A DNA stretch of 45,319 nt, taken from assembly GCF_001559775.1 (NCBI RefSeq), contig NZ_LOHX01000304.1, positions 1-45,319 on the forward strand. The letters run 5' to 3'. Under the pieces are notes generated by a model, which saw only the letters and a program-made list of their open reading frames with translations, searched no databases and was not told the DNA's origin. A program made the translations under genes and the position numbers. Source of the DNA: Streptobacillus felis. GTDB taxonomy: Bacteria; Fusobacteriota; Fusobacteriia; Fusobacteriales; Leptotrichiaceae. Shown piece after piece: positions 16,625 through 26,741 of the stretch (its first letter is position 1; the number at the start of each line of letters is the position of its first letter).

Positions 16625-17526
16625 TGAAAAAAATTTTATTATTCCTATTTCTAGCTATAATAGGAAGCGTAATATACTTAAGAGGATCTGAAAAAGTTCC
16701 TGTTTTTAATGGTGAAAAAATTTATGCTTTTGATTTAGATATGGGGAAAGTAAAAAAAGTAGATGAGTATATAGATATAATAAATCTTGGTGAAATTGCT
16801 ACTGAAAATAGGACTGAGGACATAGATCAACTTACAGATGGCAAATTTTTACCAAAAGCAATATTAATTTTAAATGAAGATAACAGTATTAAGGAAATAG
16901 AAAAATTTAATGAACCTAGTGAAGAAGAAATTAAAAGATTAGTTGAAATGAAAGAAATATTCTTTAAAATTTTTCCTAAAGATTGGGCAAAAAATGTTGT
17001 TGAATTTAGAGGTTTTGTTAATAATCCTGGTATGGGAGGGTATATTACAACTCTTGAAGGAAATAATGATTTGCAATATTTTGCAATAAATGTAGATGAA
17101 GGTTTGTTTAGAACAATTAAGGGTAAAATATATTTTTTAACACATGAATTTGCTCATAGTTTTTCACTTAATAGTAATCAATTTGATTACTCTTGTAAAT
17201 TAGAAAAAGTTAATTGTTTTTATGATGATTCATATTTAAAAGAATACTATAATCTTTTTTGGAAAGATGGATTTCCTGAAAATTGGCAAGATAATGAAAT
17301 GAAGAAGCCTAAAGTTTTTGAAAAATTCTATAATGCAAATAGAGATATATTTGTTTCATCTTATGCTGCAAATAACATGTATGAAGATTTTGCAGAAACA
17401 TTTGTGTTTTTTGTTTTAAATAAGTTCCCTGAGGGAAATGATGTTAAGTCTTATAAAATTAAATACTTTTATTCTAAACCTGAACTTTTAGAACTTAAGA
17501 AGACTATACTTGAAAATATGATTTGA
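16624..17526 (+). CDS. Exported or membrane-anchored putative zinc metallopeptidase
   Basis: A 300-residue protein with an N-terminal hydrophobic helix (residues 4-18) that is either a signal peptide or an anchor; no lipobox is seen. The rest would be periplasmic. The metal motif is HEFAH (174-178), followed 76-80 residues later by the Glu-rich EDFAE (Glu254, Glu258), a gluzincin-like arrangement in which one Glu may be the third ligand. Cys191 and Cys198 could form a disulfide, fitting an extracytoplasmic place. I do not recognise a named peptidase family. Translationally coupled to the preceding zincin gene; last gene of the long operon. Confidence 0.7.
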   Translation: MKKILLFLFLAIIGSVIYLRGSEKVPVFNGEKIYAFDLDMGKVKKVDEYIDIINLGEIATENRTEDIDQLTDGKFLPKAILILNEDNSIKEIEKFNEPSEEEIKRLVEMKEIFFKIFPKDWAKNVVEFRGFVNNPGMGGYITTLEGNNDLQYFAINVDEGLFRTIKGKIYFLTHEFAHSFSLNSNQFDYSCKLEKVNCFYDDSYLKEYYNLFWKDGFPENWQDNEMKKPKVFEKFYNANRDIFVSSYAANNMYEDFAETFVFFVLNKFPEGNDVKSYKIKYFYSKPELLELKKTILENMI

Positions 17527-17537
17527 TAATATTTGTT

Positions 17538-17596
17538 ACAGTAATTGATACTTTTGAAAATGTAAAAATTTCAATATATTAATTACTGTTTTTTTT
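17538..17596 (+). terminator. Rho-independent terminator of the hemW-polA operon
   Basis: ACAGTAATT (17538-17546) pairs with AATTACTGT (17581-17589) across a 34-nt loop that can itself partly pair; eight T follow. Confidence 0.75.
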
Positions 17597-17637
17597 ATGT
17601 GATATATAGCTTAAATATATGATTTTATCTAGAATTT

Positions 17638-17666
17638 TTGCAAAAAATATGATAAAATAATATGAT
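17638..17666 (+). promoter_or_regulatory. Promoter of the tex-ileS operon
   Basis: TTGCAA (17638-17643), a 17-bp spacer and TATGAT (17661-17666), placed between the preceding terminator and tex. The leader before the ATG at 17688 would be only about 15 nt and consists mostly of the GGAGG ribosome-binding site. Confidence 0.5.
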
Positions 17667-17687
17667 AGGAAAAAACTGGAGGCAAAA

Positions 17688-19988
17688 ATGGAAAGTAAAA
17701 TATTTGAGTATGTTTCTAAAGAACTAAATATAGGTTTAAAACAAATAGAAGAAACTATGAAACTTTATGATGATGGTGCAACTATACCATTCATATCTAG
17801 ATATAGGAAAGAAGTTACAGGAAATCTAGATGAAGAACAAATTAGGGATGTAGTTGAAAAAATTACTTATTACAGAAACTTAGAAAAGAGAAAAGAAGAA
17901 GTTATTAGATTAATAGAGGAACAAGGTGCCCTAACACCAGAATTAGAAAAATCTATTAATGATGCTATGGTTTTACAAAGAGTAGAAGACTTATATATGC
18001 CATATAAGAAAAAGAAAAAAACTAAGGCTGATATTGCAATAGAAAATGGTTTAGAACCACTATCAATTTTTGCGAAGGATGAAAAAGTTACTATGGATGC
18101 TTTAAGAGAAGAAGCAACTAAATATATTAATGAAAATGTTAGTGATGTAGATGCTGCTTTAGAAGGAGTTCATTTAATTTATGCGCAAAAATTATCTGAA
18201 GAAGTTGCAAATAGAGAATATTTTAGAAAATTACTTGCTGAAAAATCATTAGTAGTATCTAAATTAATAGAAAAAAATAAAGATTTAGACGAAAAACAAG
18301 TATATAAAGATTACTATAATTTCTCTGAGGCTTATTCTAAAATAGTAACACATAGAATACTTGCTGTAAATCGTGGAGAAAATGAAAAAATATTAAAGGT
18401 TAATTTAGAAATTGACGAAGTTACTAGAGAAGAATTAGTAAATCATATATATAAAATGAATTTTAATAATGTAAATTTAAAAGCTTTCTTTATTACTGTA
18501 ATTAATGATGCTATAGATAGATTAATGTATCCATCTATAGAAAATGAATTAAGAAATATATTAACAGAAAAGGCTGAATTAGAAGCTATAGAAAACTTTG
18601 CTACTAACTTAGAAGGATTACTTTTACAACCACCTTTAAACAAAAAAACTATATTAGGTTTAGACCCTGGATATAGAACGGGAGCAAAACTTGCAATTAT
18701 AGATAAAGATGGATTCTTTCAAGAAAGCGATGTAGTATATCTAGTAAAAGATATGCATACAGATAAACAACTTGAAACTGCAAAGAGTAAAATACTTAAA
18801 TACTTAAGCAAATATGATGTTGATATAGTAGCCATAGGTAATGGTACTGCAAGCCGTGAAACAGAAAGTTTTGTTGCAGCCTTGTTAAAGGAATATAAGG
18901 AAAAGAAAGTATCATATATTATAGTTAATGAAGCAGGAGCATCTGTTTATTCTGCATCTAAAGTAGCAGCAGAAGAATTCCCAGAACTAGATGTTACTGT
19001 TAGAGGAACTATCTCTATATCTAGAAGATTACAAGATCCTTTAGCAGAACTTGTTAAGATAGATCCTAAATCTATAGGTGTTGGTATGTATCAACATGAT
19101 GTAAATCAAAAGAAACTTAATGAAGAACTAGAACAGACTATAGAAAAAATAGTTAATAGAGTTGGAGTAAATATTAACACAGCTAGTGCAGAATTATTAG
19201 GTTTTGTTTCAGGTATTAAGAAGAATATTGCTAAAAATATAGTTGAATATAGAAAAGAAAATGGAGACTTTAAAAATAGAAAAGAAATTTTAAAAGTTAA
19301 AGGTTTAGGTGCTAAGGCATTTGAACAACTTGCAGGATTTGTAGTAATACCTAATGGAGAAAATCCTTTAGATAATACAATAATTCACCCAGAGTCTTAT
19401 CATATAGCAGAAGAAATTTTATCAAGCTCTGAAACTAAAGTAGAAGATTTAAAAACAGATTTAGAAGCTGTAAGAGAAAAACTTAAATCTATTAATTTAC
19501 AAAATATTATTGAAAAAACAGGATTAGATAAAACTACAAAAGATGTCTATGAAGCATTGATTAAAGATAGACGTGATCCTAGAGATGATTTTGATAAACC
19601 TTTATTAAGAGAAGATGTATTATCTATAGAAGATTTAAAAGCTGGAATGGAACTTGAAGGGACAGTTAGAAATGTAACTAAGTTTGGAGCTTTCGTTGAT
19701 ATAGGATTAAAAAATGATGCTATGATACATATTTCAGAATTATCAGATTCATTTGTTGATGATCCTACTAAGGTTTTATCAATAGGACAAATTATTAAAG
19801 TTAGAGTATTAGATGTTGATATGCAAAGAGGCAGAGTTGGTTTAACTAGAAGAGATCCAAACTATGTTAAACCTAATAAAAATAGTAAGGAAAATAAGAA
19901 AAAACAACAAAAAGTTAATAAAGAAGAGATTCAAAGAAGAAAACTTGAGCAACAATTAATAAATAAAGGATGGAAAATAAAAAAATAG
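17688..19988 (+). CDS. tex: Transcription accessory protein Tex
   Basis: A 766-residue nucleic-acid-binding protein. Domains in order: helical Tex N-terminal region (1-190), a YqgF/RNase H-like fold opening with LGLDPGYRTGAKLAI near residue 325, paired helix-hairpin-helix motifs (NINTASAELLGFVSGI and ILKVKGLGAKAFEQLAG, about 488-550), and a C-terminal S1 RNA-binding domain (VRNVTKFGAFVDIGLKNDAM, about 655-720), then a lysine-rich tail. Tex is implicated in transcription and in ribosome quality control; its exact role is not settled. GGAGG lies 5 nt before the ATG. It heads the second long run and ileS follows after 9 nt. Confidence 0.95.
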   Translation: MESKIFEYVSKELNIGLKQIEETMKLYDDGATIPFISRYRKEVTGNLDEEQIRDVVEKITYYRNLEKRKEEVIRLIEEQGALTPELEKSINDAMVLQRVEDLYMPYKKKKKTKADIAIENGLEPLSIFAKDEKVTMDALREEATKYINENVSDVDAALEGVHLIYAQKLSEEVANREYFRKLLAEKSLVVSKLIEKNKDLDEKQVYKDYYNFSEAYSKIVTHRILAVNRGENEKILKVNLEIDEVTREELVNHIYKMNFNNVNLKAFFITVINDAIDRLMYPSIENELRNILTEKAELEAIENFATNLEGLLLQPPLNKKTILGLDPGYRTGAKLAIIDKDGFFQESDVVYLVKDMHTDKQLETAKSKILKYLSKYDVDIVAIGNGTASRETESFVAALLKEYKEKKVSYIIVNEAGASVYSASKVAAEEFPELDVTVRGTISISRRLQDPLAELVKIDPKSIGVGMYQHDVNQKKLNEELEQTIEKIVNRVGVNINTASAELLGFVSGIKKNIAKNIVEYRKENGDFKNRKEILKVKGLGAKAFEQLAGFVVIPNGENPLDNTIIHPESYHIAEEILSSSETKVEDLKTDLEAVREKLKSINLQNIIEKTGLDKTTKDVYEALIKDRRDPRDDFDKPLLREDVLSIEDLKAGMELEGTVRNVTKFGAFVDIGLKNDAMIHISELSDSFVDDPTKVLSIGQIIKVRVLDVDMQRGRVGLTRRDPNYVKPNKNSKENKKKQQKVNKEEIQRRKLEQQLINKGWKIKK

Positions 19989-19997
19989 GAGGAAAAT

Positions 19998-22784
19998 ATG
20001 TCAGAAGAAAATAAAGTAGATTATGCAAGTACGCTTAATTTACCTAAAACAAGCTTTAAAATGAAAGCAAATCTTGCACAAAAAGAACCTTTAACTATAA
20101 GGGATTGGGGAAAGAATAAAATATATGAAAAATCTTTACATGATGAAAAACCAACTTTTTTCTTACATGATGGACCACCATATGCCAATGGAGATTTACA
20201 TATAGGACATGCTATAAATAAAGTGCTTAAAGATATAATATTAAAATATAAAAGATTACAAGGATTTAATGCACCATATATACCTGGATGGGATACACAT
20301 GGACTTCCTATAGAATGGAAAATGATACAAGATTTAGGAGAAAAAGCAAAAGAAATGTCTCCTATAGAATTAAGAAATGCTTGTAAAAAATATGCGTTAA
20401 AATCTGTAGAAAATCAAAAGAAAGACTTTGTTAGAATGGGTATTTTAGGTGATTGGGAAAATCCATATATAACTTTAAACAAAGATTTTGAAGCAGAGCA
20501 ATTGAGAGTATTTAGAGATATATATGAAAATGGATATGTATACAAAGGTTTAAAACCTGTGTACTGGTCACCAACTACAGAAACTGCTTTAGCAGAAGCT
20601 GAAATAGAATATAAGGATGTTGAATCAGATTCAATATACGTTAAGATGAACTTAACTGATGAATCTAATGAAAAATTAGGTGTTGAAAATGCAGCTATGG
20701 TAATATGGACAACTACACCTTGGACTATACCTGCAAACCTTGCAATATCTTTAAATGAAGAATTTGTTTACGGAGTATATAAAACAGAAAAAGGAAACTT
20801 AATACTTTCTAAATCATTAGCTGAAAAAGCTTTCTCTGAAATGAACTTAAGTTTTGAGTTAATAAAAGAAATATCTGGGAAAGATTTTGAAAGATTAACT
20901 TATACTCACCCGTTATACAACAGAGAGTTTATGTTAATATTAGGAGATCACGTAACTGAAGATGCAGGGACTGGATGTGTACATACTGCACCAGGACACG
21001 GGGCTGATGACTATAACGTAGCACAAAAATATGGAATAGGAATCCTGTCTCCTGTAGATAATAAAGGTCATATGACTCATGAAGCTCCAGGATATGAAGG
21101 GTTATTCTACAAAAAAGCTAATGGTGCAATAATGAACGATCTTGATGAAAAAGGATATTTACTAGGACATAAAAAATTAGTTCACTCTTATCCTCATGAT
21201 TGGAGAAGTAAAAAACCTGTAATATTTAGAGCAACTGAACAATGGTTTATAAAAGTTGATGGGGAAGTTAGAGAAAATGCATTAGATAGATTAGAAGAAG
21301 TAGAATTTGTACCTAGTTGGGGAAGAAATAGAATAACTTCTATGATGGAAAATAGACCAGATTGGACTATATCTAGACAAAGAGTATGGGGAGTGCCTAT
21401 ACCAATATTCTATAATGCAAAAACTAATGAAGTAATATATCAATCAGAAATAATGTCTAGAGTAATAGACTTAGTAGAAAAAGAAGGTACTGATATTTGG
21501 TGGAAATATAGTGCTGAAGAAATAATAGGTGAAGAACTATTAGCTAAACATAACCTAAAAAATATAGAATTAAGAAAAGAAAAATCAATACTTGATGTTT
21601 GGTTTGATTCTGGAGTAACACATAGAGCTGTACTAAGACCTAGAGGATATAATATTAGACCTGTAGATCTTTACTTAGAAGGTTCTGACCAACATAGAGG
21701 ATGGTTCCAATCATCACTACTTACATCTGTTGCTTCTACTTATGATGCTCCTTATAAGAAATTATTAACTCATGGATTTGTTATGGATGGACAAGGTAGA
21801 AAAATGTCTAAATCATTAGGTAATACTATAACTCCTAAAGATATAATAGATGTACATGGTGCAGATATTTTAAGATTATGGGTTTCTAGTGTTGATTATA
21901 GAGAAGATGTTAGAATATCTGATAATATAATACAACAAATGGCAGATTCATATAGAAAAATCAGAAATACTGCAAGATACTTATTAGGTAATATAAATGA
22001 TTTTGATAGAAATGATAGAGTAAAATATGATGATATGCTAGAAATAGATAAATGGGCTATGCATAAATTAGAAGAATTAAAAGCTAAAGTAACTAAGCAT
22101 TATGATAATTATGAATTCTATTCATTATTCCAAGAAATCCTATATTTCTGTTCAGTAGAAATGTCATCATTCTACTTAGATATTATAAAAGATAGACTTT
22201 ATTGTGAATATAAAACTTCGGTTGAAAGAAGATCTGCTCAAACAGTACTTGTAGATATATTAGATGTATTAGTTAGAGTAATATCTCCAGTATTATCATT
22301 TACAGCTGAAGAAATTTGGGAAAGACTTGACTATGAAGGTAAGGAAGAAAGTGTTCATTTAGCTTCATGGGTACAAGCAAAACCAGAACATATAAATGAA
22401 GAATTAGCTAAAAAATGGCAAATACTAGGTGAGCTTAGAAAAGAAGTAAACAAAAAAATAGAAAAAGAAAGACAAAATGGTTCTATAGGATTATCATTAG
22501 ATGCTAGAGTATTAATTAAAGTAACTAATGATAAGTATGAATTTATTAAAGAATACTCAAATTGGGATATTTCAGATATATTCTTAGTTTCACAAGTTGA
22601 ATTTACAAATTCAGAAGAATTAGAATCAACAGATTTAGAAGGATTTGAAGTTAAGGTTGTAAGAGCTTTAGGTAAAAAATGTGAAAGATGTTGGAAATAT
22701 TCTGAAGAAGTTGGAACAGATCCAGAATATCCTGATGTAACACTAAGAGATGCTAAAGTATTAAGAATGTTGAAAGGACAATAA
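19998..22784 (+). CDS. ileS: Isoleucyl-tRNA synthetase, C-terminal zinc site incomplete
   Basis: A 928-residue class I synthetase. The HIGH motif occurs in [11 protein letters not shown], the tryptophan-rich editing domain core is present ([11 protein letters not shown]), and KMSKSLGN is intact. The bacterial C-terminal zinc-binding domain begins normally with CERCW (Cys895, Cys898), but where the second CxxC pair is expected the sequence reads TLRD (Thr915, Asp918). Two of four cysteine ligands are therefore missing while the flanking pattern (GTDPEYPDV...AKVL) is kept. There is no T-box leader: only 9 nt separate it from tex. lspA follows after one base. Confidence 0.96.
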   Translation: MSEENKVDYASTLNLPKTSFKMKANLAQKEPLTIRDWGKNKIYEKSLHDEKPTFFLHDGPPYANGDLHIGHAINKVLKDIILKYKRLQGFNAPYIPGWDTHGLPIEWKMIQDLGEKAKEMSPIELRNACKKYALKSVENQKKDFVRMGILGDWENPYITLNKDFEAEQLRVFRDIYENGYVYKGLKPVYWSPTTETALAEAEIEYKDVESDSIYVKMNLTDESNEKLGVENAAMVIWTTTPWTIPANLAISLNEEFVYGVYKTEKGNLILSKSLAEKAFSEMNLSFELIKEISGKDFERLTYTHPLYNREFMLILGDHVTEDAGTGCVHTAPGHGADDYNVAQKYGIGILSPVDNKGHMTHEAPGYEGLFYKKANGAIMNDLDEKGYLLGHKKLVHSYPHDWRSKKPVIFRATEQWFIKVDGEVRENALDRLEEVEFVPSWGRNRITSMMENRPDWTISRQRVWGVPIPIFYNAKTNEVIYQSEIMSRVIDLVEKEGTDIWWKYSAEEIIGEELLAKHNLKNIELRKEKSILDVWFDSGVTHRAVLRPRGYNIRPVDLYLEGSDQHRGWFQSSLLTSVASTYDAPYKKLLTHGFVMDGQGRKMSKSLGNTITPKDIIDVHGADILRLWVSSVDYREDVRISDNIIQQMADSYRKIRNTARYLLGNINDFDRNDRVKYDDMLEIDKWAMHKLEELKAKVTKHYDNYEFYSLFQEILYFCSVEMSSFYLDIIKDRLYCEYKTSVERRSAQTVLVDILDVLVRVISPVLSFTAEEIWERLDYEGKEESVHLASWVQAKPEHINEELAKKWQILGELRKEVNKKIEKERQNGSIGLSLDARVLIKVTNDKYEFIKEYSNWDISDIFLVSQVEFTNSEELESTDLEGFEVKVVRALGKKCERCWKYSEEVGTDPEYPDVTLRDAKVLRMLKGQ

Positions 22785-22785
22785 T

Positions 22786-23247
22786 ATGCAATATTTATTT
22801 TTAGTACTAGTATATGCATTTTTAGTATTTCTAGATCAATTTACAAAAAGTTTTATGTATAATATTTCAAATGCTCAAATTGGTTATTCTATCCCTATAC
22901 TAGGAGATTTCTTTAAATTAACATATATAGAAAATCATGGTGGAGTATTTGGTATGTTTCAAGGACATATTGTTGTATTTACAATAATTAGTACTATTTT
23001 AATAACATACATAATTTATACAGAATGGAAAAATTTTTTAAAATCAGATTTCATAAAAAAAATTGCAATAATTTTTATTGCAGCAGGAGCAACTGGTAAT
23101 ATGATAGACAGATTCTTTAGAGGTTTTGTTATAGATATGATAGACTTCAGAGGAATCTGGCAATTCATATTTAATGTTGCAGATATTTATATACATATAG
23201 GTATATACATGCTTATACTAATATACCTATTTAAGAAAGAAAAATAA
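22786..23247 (+). CDS. lspA: Lipoprotein signal peptidase (signal peptidase II)
   Basis: A 153-residue inner-membrane aspartyl protease with four membrane helices that cleaves prolipoprotein signal peptides. Conserved blocks are ENHGGVFG, GATGNMIDR followed by GFVIDMIDF, and FNVADIYIHIG; the catalytic aspartates lie in the last two blocks. Its substrates would include the two lipoproteins encoded at 28463 and 39594. It sits directly after ileS, a widespread ileS-lspA pairing. The start follows the ileS stop by one base, so it depends on the AAAGGA within the end of ileS. Confidence 0.94.
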   Translation: MQYLFLVLVYAFLVFLDQFTKSFMYNISNAQIGYSIPILGDFFKLTYIENHGGVFGMFQGHIVVFTIISTILITYIIYTEWKNFLKSDFIKKIAIIFIAAGATGNMIDRFFRGFVIDMIDFRGIWQFIFNVADIYIHIGIYMLILIYLFKKEK

Positions 23248-23268
23248 GCATAAGAAAGGGGAAATACT

Positions 23269-24150
23269 ATGTATTTTCAGGATATAATACTTACACTTCA
23301 AAAATACTGGAGTGAACAAGGATGTATAATTAGTAATCCATATGATGTTGAAACTGGAGCAGGAACTTTTAACCCAGATACATTCTTAATGTCTTTAGGA
23401 CCAGAACCATGGAATGTAGCCTATGTTGAACCTTCAAGAAGACCTAAAGATGGAAGATATGGTCAAAATCCAAATAGAGTATATCAACATCATCAATTCC
23501 AAGTGATAATGAAACCATCACCAGATAATATTCAAGAACTTTATCTAAAAAGTTTAGAAGCTTTAGGTATAGATGTAAAAAATCATGATATTAGATTTGT
23601 TGAAGATAACTGGGAATCTCCAACTCTTGGAGCTTGGGGATTAGGTTGGGAAGTATGGCTAGATGGTATGGAAATTACACAATTTACATATTTCCAACAA
23701 GTAGGGGGTATAGAAGTAGATATTACACCTTCAGAAATTACTTATGGACTAGAAAGAATAGCACTTTATCTACAAAACAAAGAAAATGTATATGACTTAG
23801 AGTGGACTAAGGGTGTTAAATATGGGGAAAGAAGATTCCAATATGAGTATGAAATGAGCAAATATAGTTTTGAAGTTAGTGATAGTGCTATGAATTTTAC
23901 TTTATTTGATATGTATGAAAAAGAAGCAAATAATTGTATTAATCATAAATTAGTATTACCAGCTTATGATTATGTATTAAAATGTTCTCATACTTTTAAC
24001 AATTTAGATGCAAGAGGAGCTATTTCAACTACAGAGAGAATGTCATATATTTTAAGAGTAAGAGATTTAGCTAAAAAATGTGCAGAAATATTCGTTAAAA
24101 CACGTGAGGAATTAGGACATCCACTTTTAAAAAAAGGGGGAGATAAATAA
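23269..24150 (+). CDS. glyQ: Glycyl-tRNA synthetase alpha subunit
   Basis: A 293-residue class II catalytic subunit of the heterotetrameric bacterial glycyl-tRNA synthetase. Hallmarks are the start [35 protein letters not shown] and the near-universal [12 protein letters not shown] block. The length is as expected. AAGGGGA precedes the ATG; only 21 nt separate it from lspA, leaving no room for a T-box. Its stop overlaps the glyS start by one base. Confidence 0.97.
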   Translation: MYFQDIILTLQKYWSEQGCIISNPYDVETGAGTFNPDTFLMSLGPEPWNVAYVEPSRRPKDGRYGQNPNRVYQHHQFQVIMKPSPDNIQELYLKSLEALGIDVKNHDIRFVEDNWESPTLGAWGLGWEVWLDGMEITQFTYFQQVGGIEVDITPSEITYGLERIALYLQNKENVYDLEWTKGVKYGERRFQYEYEMSKYSFEVSDSAMNFTLFDMYEKEANNCINHKLVLPAYDYVLKCSHTFNNLDARGAISTTERMSYILRVRDLAKKCAEIFVKTREELGHPLLKKGGDK

Positions 24151-26156
24151 TGAGATTTCTATTTGAAATTGGAGTTGAAGAATTACCTTCAAGATATGTA
24201 GATAAGGCTAGTGATGATTTACTTGAAGTATTTAAAAAAGAATTAAATGAAGCAAGAATTGAATTTTCAGGTGAGAAAAAATACAATTCACCTAGAAGAA
24301 TGGCAATATATTTTGAAAATATTGCAAGTATGCAAAAAGACTTTTATGAAAAGAAAACAGGTCCATCGACAACAGTAGCATATAAAGATGGGGTTTTAAC
24401 TAAGGCAGCTTTAGGATTTTTAAATTCTCAAAATTTAACTGAAGGTGATTTAAAAATAGAAAAAACTGATAAAGGTGAATACATCTATGTAGAAAAAAAT
24501 CTTAAAGGAGTTGAAACAACTTTAGTTTTACCAGAATTAATGGAAAAAGCTATAAAAGCACTTGATTTTGATAAAACTATGAAGTGGAGTGATAGAACTT
24601 TTAGATTTGCAAGACCTATAAAATGGATAGTTGCAACAATAGATGATAAGGTTGTTGATTTTGAATTTGAAGGTATTAAAGCAAGTAATGTATCTAGAGG
24701 TATGAGATTATTTGGAAGTCAAGAAGTATTAATAGATGATAGTACTAAGTATGAGGAGAAATTACTTAAAGAATATGTAGTAGTAGATCCTGTTAAAAGA
24801 CGTGAAATGATAATTGAAAGTGTTAAAAATAACTGTGAAAATGATGGAGATAAGGTAATAGTAAATAAATACTTATTAGATGAAGTAGTAAACCTTGTAG
24901 AATATCCTTATGCTATTAAAGGTGAATTTAATAAAGATTATCTAGAATTGCCCGAAGACATTATTACTATAACTATGGAAACACATCAAAGATATTTCCC
25001 TGTTAAGAGTTCAGATGGTAAACTTGCAAATAAATTTGTATTAGTAAGAAACGCTCCTGAATATTCAGAACTTGTTAAAAAAGGTAATGAAAAGGTTATA
25101 GAGCCAAGACTTGCTGATGCTAAATTCTTCTTTGATGAAGATTTAAAAATTAAATTAGAAGATAATGTTGAAAAACTTAAAAATGTTACTTTCCAAAAAG
25201 ATATGGGAACTATATTTGAAAAAATGGAAAGAAGTCAAAAAATTGCTAAATATCTAATAGAAAAATTAAATTTAGTAAAAACTGATGAGATTTTAAGAAC
25301 CATTTTCTTATCTAAGGCAGATCTTGTAAGTAATGTGATTAATGAAAAAGAATTTACAAAATTACAAGGGTTTATGGGTTCAGTTTATGCTGAAAAAGAA
25401 GGAGAAAAACCTGAAGTTGCTAAAGGTATATTTGAACACTATTTACCAAGATACCAAGGAGATATTTTACCTGAAACTATAGAAGGTACTATAGCATCTA
25501 TAGCTGATAAACTAGATACTTTAGTTGGTGCTTTTTCAGTTAATTTAATACCTACAAGTTCTAAGGATCCTTATGCTTTAAGACGTGCTACTAACGGATT
25601 ATTATTATGTGCATTTAATAAAGGATTAAATATAGATTATGTAGAATTAGTTGATAAGGCATTAGAAATATTTGGTGAAGATAAGAAAATATTAAATGAA
25701 AAATCAAGAGAAAATATTTTAGAATTTGTAAAACAAAGATTAGAAGCAATACTTTCTAGTGATTTCAGTAAGAATTTAATTTCTTACCAAATTAATAATG
25801 TTACATCTATTATGGAACTTAAAGATAGATTAACTAAGCTTTCAAGTCTTGAAAAAGGTGAAAATTTTGAAATATTAATTAACCTAATTAAGAGATTAAA
25901 AAATATAGCTAAAGATGTTAATTTAAATGTAAATTTAAATATTTTTGAAACTTCTGAAGAAAAAGAACTATATTCATTATCTCAAGAATTAACTGGAGAT
26001 TTTAATGACATAGATATGTTATTAAATAAGAAAGATATAATTAATAATTTCTTTGAAAATGTAATAATTAATGTAAAAGATGAAGCAATAAAAAATAATA
26101 GAATAGCTTTAATAAATGAAGTTTTAGCTAAAGTTAATAAATTAATACAAGTTTAA
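24150..26156 (+). CDS. glyS: Glycyl-tRNA synthetase beta subunit
   Basis: A 668-residue beta subunit, slightly shorter than the usual 690 or so, needed for tRNA recognition. It opens with FEIGVEELPSRYV and has ETHQRYFPV, EPRLADAKFF and the HD-like block with SIADKLDTLVGAF and DPYALRRATNG. The C-terminal helical region ending in EVLAKVNKL is the anticodon-binding part. One-base overlap (TAATGA) with glyQ couples their translation. The next gene follows after 17 nt. Confidence 0.96.
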   Translation: MRFLFEIGVEELPSRYVDKASDDLLEVFKKELNEARIEFSGEKKYNSPRRMAIYFENIASMQKDFYEKKTGPSTTVAYKDGVLTKAALGFLNSQNLTEGDLKIEKTDKGEYIYVEKNLKGVETTLVLPELMEKAIKALDFDKTMKWSDRTFRFARPIKWIVATIDDKVVDFEFEGIKASNVSRGMRLFGSQEVLIDDSTKYEEKLLKEYVVVDPVKRREMIIESVKNNCENDGDKVIVNKYLLDEVVNLVEYPYAIKGEFNKDYLELPEDIITITMETHQRYFPVKSSDGKLANKFVLVRNAPEYSELVKKGNEKVIEPRLADAKFFFDEDLKIKLEDNVEKLKNVTFQKDMGTIFEKMERSQKIAKYLIEKLNLVKTDEILRTIFLSKADLVSNVINEKEFTKLQGFMGSVYAEKEGEKPEVAKGIFEHYLPRYQGDILPETIEGTIASIADKLDTLVGAFSVNLIPTSSKDPYALRRATNGLLLCAFNKGLNIDYVELVDKALEIFGEDKKILNEKSRENILEFVKQRLEAILSSDFSKNLISYQINNVTSIMELKDRLTKLSSLEKGENFEILINLIKRLKNIAKDVNLNVNLNIFETSEEKELYSLSQELTGDFNDIDMLLNKKDIINNFFENVIINVKDEAIKNNRIALINEVLAKVNKLIQV

Positions 26157-26173
26157 GTGATAAAGGAGGAGAA

Positions 26174-26731
26174 ATGAAAAAATTATTATTATTTATAGCT
26201 TTAATTGGAGTAATTTCTTCTCCAATTGAGCTAAAAAAAGAGGTAAATGTATTTGAAGATGAAGAAATAGTAAAAAAATATATAGATCATTTAGAGGGCA
26301 TTAATATTGAAGACTATTCTACATATGTTAATACTAGTGATTTGATTTCTGAACCAAGTCAACCCAATAACAATGTTATAAACCCTGTATTTACTGAAAA
26401 ACTAAATGTAGAAAATCTTTTTATAGTTAGTAAGAATTTTGATTTTGATATAAAAAATTTAAAAGATATAATAAAGAAAGATTTATCTACAGAAATTTCA
26501 GCTAAAATAGAAAAAAGTATTTTTGACTTATCAAAAGACAGTACTTCTATAGATGCCTTGTTTTTCGATGGTAATAATAACTTAGTTAAATTTAATAATT
26601 TTAAAAAAGATTTAATAGATTTTGCTAACGAAAAGGTAAAAGTATATGGAGATTTAGTTAAGGGTGAGTTTATTAATATTGAGAATAATACAAAAGTATA
26701 TAATAATGTTATTGAGTTAGAATTAGAATAG
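26174..26731 (+). CDS. Exported protein of unknown function
   Basis: Not recognised. The 185-residue product has a signal peptide (hydrophobic residues 4-15, ending near ISSP) with no lipobox cysteine, so it is probably periplasmic. The mature part is acidic and rich in Asn, Asp, Lys and Ile, with no cysteines and no motif I can name. AAAGGAGGAG gives it a strong ribosome-binding site. It is set between glyS and ruvB, in the same direction, with gaps of 17 and 10 nt, so it is transcribed with them, but the neighbours do not suggest a role. Confidence 0.6.
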   Translation: MKKLLLFIALIGVISSPIELKKEVNVFEDEEIVKKYIDHLEGINIEDYSTYVNTSDLISEPSQPNNNVINPVFTEKLNVENLFIVSKNFDFDIKNLKDIIKKDLSTEISAKIEKSIFDLSKDSTSIDALFFDGNNNLVKFNNFKKDLIDFANEKVKVYGDLVKGEFINIENNTKVYNNVIELELE

Positions 26732-26741
26732 GGAGGTAATT

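Noticed and set aside
22785-23268. T-box riboswitch ahead of ileS or glyQS
   Set aside because: Only 9 nt precede ileS and 21 nt precede glyQ; there is no room for a T-box and no T-box core sequence is seen.
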